A stretch of DNA of 64,000 bases, taken from NCBI GenBank assembly GCA_024195265.1, contig JAJLRJ010000008.1:8088988-8152987 (forward strand), in the 5' to 3' direction. The stretch comes from Dendrophyllia cribrosa (lineage: Eukaryota > Cnidaria > Anthozoa > Scleractinia > Dendrophylliidae). Numbering within the stretch: position 1 is the first letter of the stretch; each line of letters opens with the position of its first letter. Under the pieces are notes generated by a model. That model searched no databases. It was not told where the DNA came from and saw nothing but the letters and a program-made list of their open reading frames with translations. This document shows, in pieces, positions 62,728 through 64,000 of this stretch. The translations under genes and the position numbers were made by a program.

Positions 62728-64000
62728 ATCTTCATCTGTCTTTATACACACTGTTGCAACTGAAGCGGTAAAAAGGGGGCTGGACAATTCAACTTACCGG
62801 ACAGATGCCACTCCAATCTCTTGTAAGCGTCGTTTCTAAAAGTTTGAAGTCGCTTTGCTCGATCGATAGCCAGCCCATCCAAACTTTTCAGACATGAAAT
62901 AGTTGCATACTGTAGAATTCAAAGTTGTTATGTTTTTTGTAATTGAAGGATAGGAGGATTCTCTTCTGGGAAAATCACTTTTTAGGAATTTCAACACGGC
63001 AAGGAGTTAAAAACGCTAAAACCGGTTCACTTTGCATGCATGGATTTGTTTTCTATAAGCTTAAGCTGAAGCCTACGTTTGGAAGGATTTTTGTCAGGAG
63101 CATCTTCTTTCCATGGAAAATGAATATCAGTTCTGTTGAGGTCAGCTACCAAGGAACTCTATACTGACAGCCGGGTTAGAAGTTATTTAGAGCCAAAGTG
63201 TAAGTAAAATTTCTGGAAAAGTGATTGAATTTTATTTAAGCTTATTCGATAGGCCACGTGTTCTAAGTTAAATTCATTTACTTGGATTAAGCTTAAAAAA
63301 AAAAATTGACTTCAAAAAAAATCCAGTAGACTTGTATTATTTTATTTCTAAAAAGCGAATAAATAAAACACGCTTTTCTAGTGATGTCACCTTAATTTAT
63401 TCATTGAACTTTGGGATAAAGGCCACCATTTCTTTTTAGTAAGCTTATAGCTTTTTGTAAGACCTCATAATAAAATTGCGGACCTCCCCTTTGTCAGACA
63501 AAAGATCAGAAAGTTTGGCTGACACTGTATGCGACGTCAAAACTTAAATGACCTACTCTGGAAAATAAAGGCAATCGAATTGTAGCTAAGGACAAAATGC
63601 ATTGACCATACACTTAAATTCCACCCAAGACCATTTTTTTTCAATAAATGATTTCGAAAGAGCGGATCGATGCCTTGCTTGGAAGCGGCCGCCGTTTACA
63701 CGCTTTGTATTTAGCATTTTTTGCATAAATTTCTATGGACATCTTTATTCGCCTTCTCACATTTATGTTTCATAAACGAATCGATTAAATCCTTTTCCGC
63801 CAGTGAGTGTAGGTTGCTGTTATTGGATTATTTCGCCAAAATAGAGAGGACTTTATTTTCACGTGTACGCGAGTTTCAGCCTCCGACTTCACAAAAATAG
63901 TTTTCTGACTTTCCCTTGGATTTTATTTGACGATGCCTCTTTTTAATAGGTTAACACCACTGGCTTATTTTTCATTGAAGTTTGGTTGTAATCTAAGAAG
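62728..64000. other. Right end of the window, no gene recognised
   Basis: AT-rich with short frames only. CTTCCGGTGAG-like and GCGGCCGCC motifs occur, but no coding or repeat family can be supported. Confidence 0.4.

Overview
This window is nuclear DNA from an animal, most likely an anthozoan cnidarian and probably a stony coral. The inference rests on AT-rich intergenic DNA, short exons with GT-AG introns, metazoan gene families (POMK-like kinases, DNAAF2/kintoun, LITAF, XK-related) and dense miniature inverted-repeat elements (MITEs), tRNA-derived SINEs, non-LTR retroelements and Penelope-like elements (PLEs). I see no operons, ribosome-binding sites, CRISPR arrays or other bacterial features. 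Species cannot be fixed from the sequence alone. All exon models were built by eye from reading frames, splice signals and recalled family motifs.

Layout. 0.7-13.4 kb: two tandem minus-strand copies of a two-exon POMK-like (protein O-mannose kinase family) gene, at 673-3051 and 9638-12476, plus a decayed third fragment inside the tail of the first. The DNA between them is built of MITEs, a PLE remnant and a 28-bp minisatellite. 13.4-19.6 kb: gene-free and full of inverted-repeat elements. 19.7-34.2 kb: a complete 17-exon minus-strand gene for DNAAF2 (kintoun), an assembly factor for ciliary dyneins. One intron carries AT-AC minor-spliceosome (U12) signals, and several introns hold MITEs and long palindromes. 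34.5-37.0 kb: a PLE inserted as a head-to-head inverted dimer. 37-44 kb: retroelement debris, a SINE, two tandem 445-bp MITEs and a broken LINE. 44.3-44.7 kb: a plus-strand LITAF-domain membrane protein, possibly with a first exon at 39.0 kb and a last exon at 47.4 kb. 45-52 kb: nested MITEs. 52.6-59.0 kb: a minus-strand XK-related gene with an unusually long cytoplasmic tail. 59-64 kb: nested transposon remnants and no convincing gene.

The genes do not form a pathway together: glycan-kinase relatives (ER/Golgi membrane), a cytosolic cilia assembly factor, an endosomal zinc-binding membrane protein and a plasma-membrane XK family protein.

The most unusual observations concern structure. Two unrelated PLE insertions, at 6.0 and 34.5 kb, share one architecture: 5'-truncated halves fused head to head, 3' ends outward, one arm 36-51 bp longer, and a single 12-13 bp target duplication around the whole dimer. 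This fits self-primed (snap-back) copying during target-primed reverse transcription. Also notable are the AT-AC intron in DNAAF2, a 25-bp direct-repeat deletion that removes the stop codon of one POMK-like copy, and at least four cases of an element inserted inside another element.
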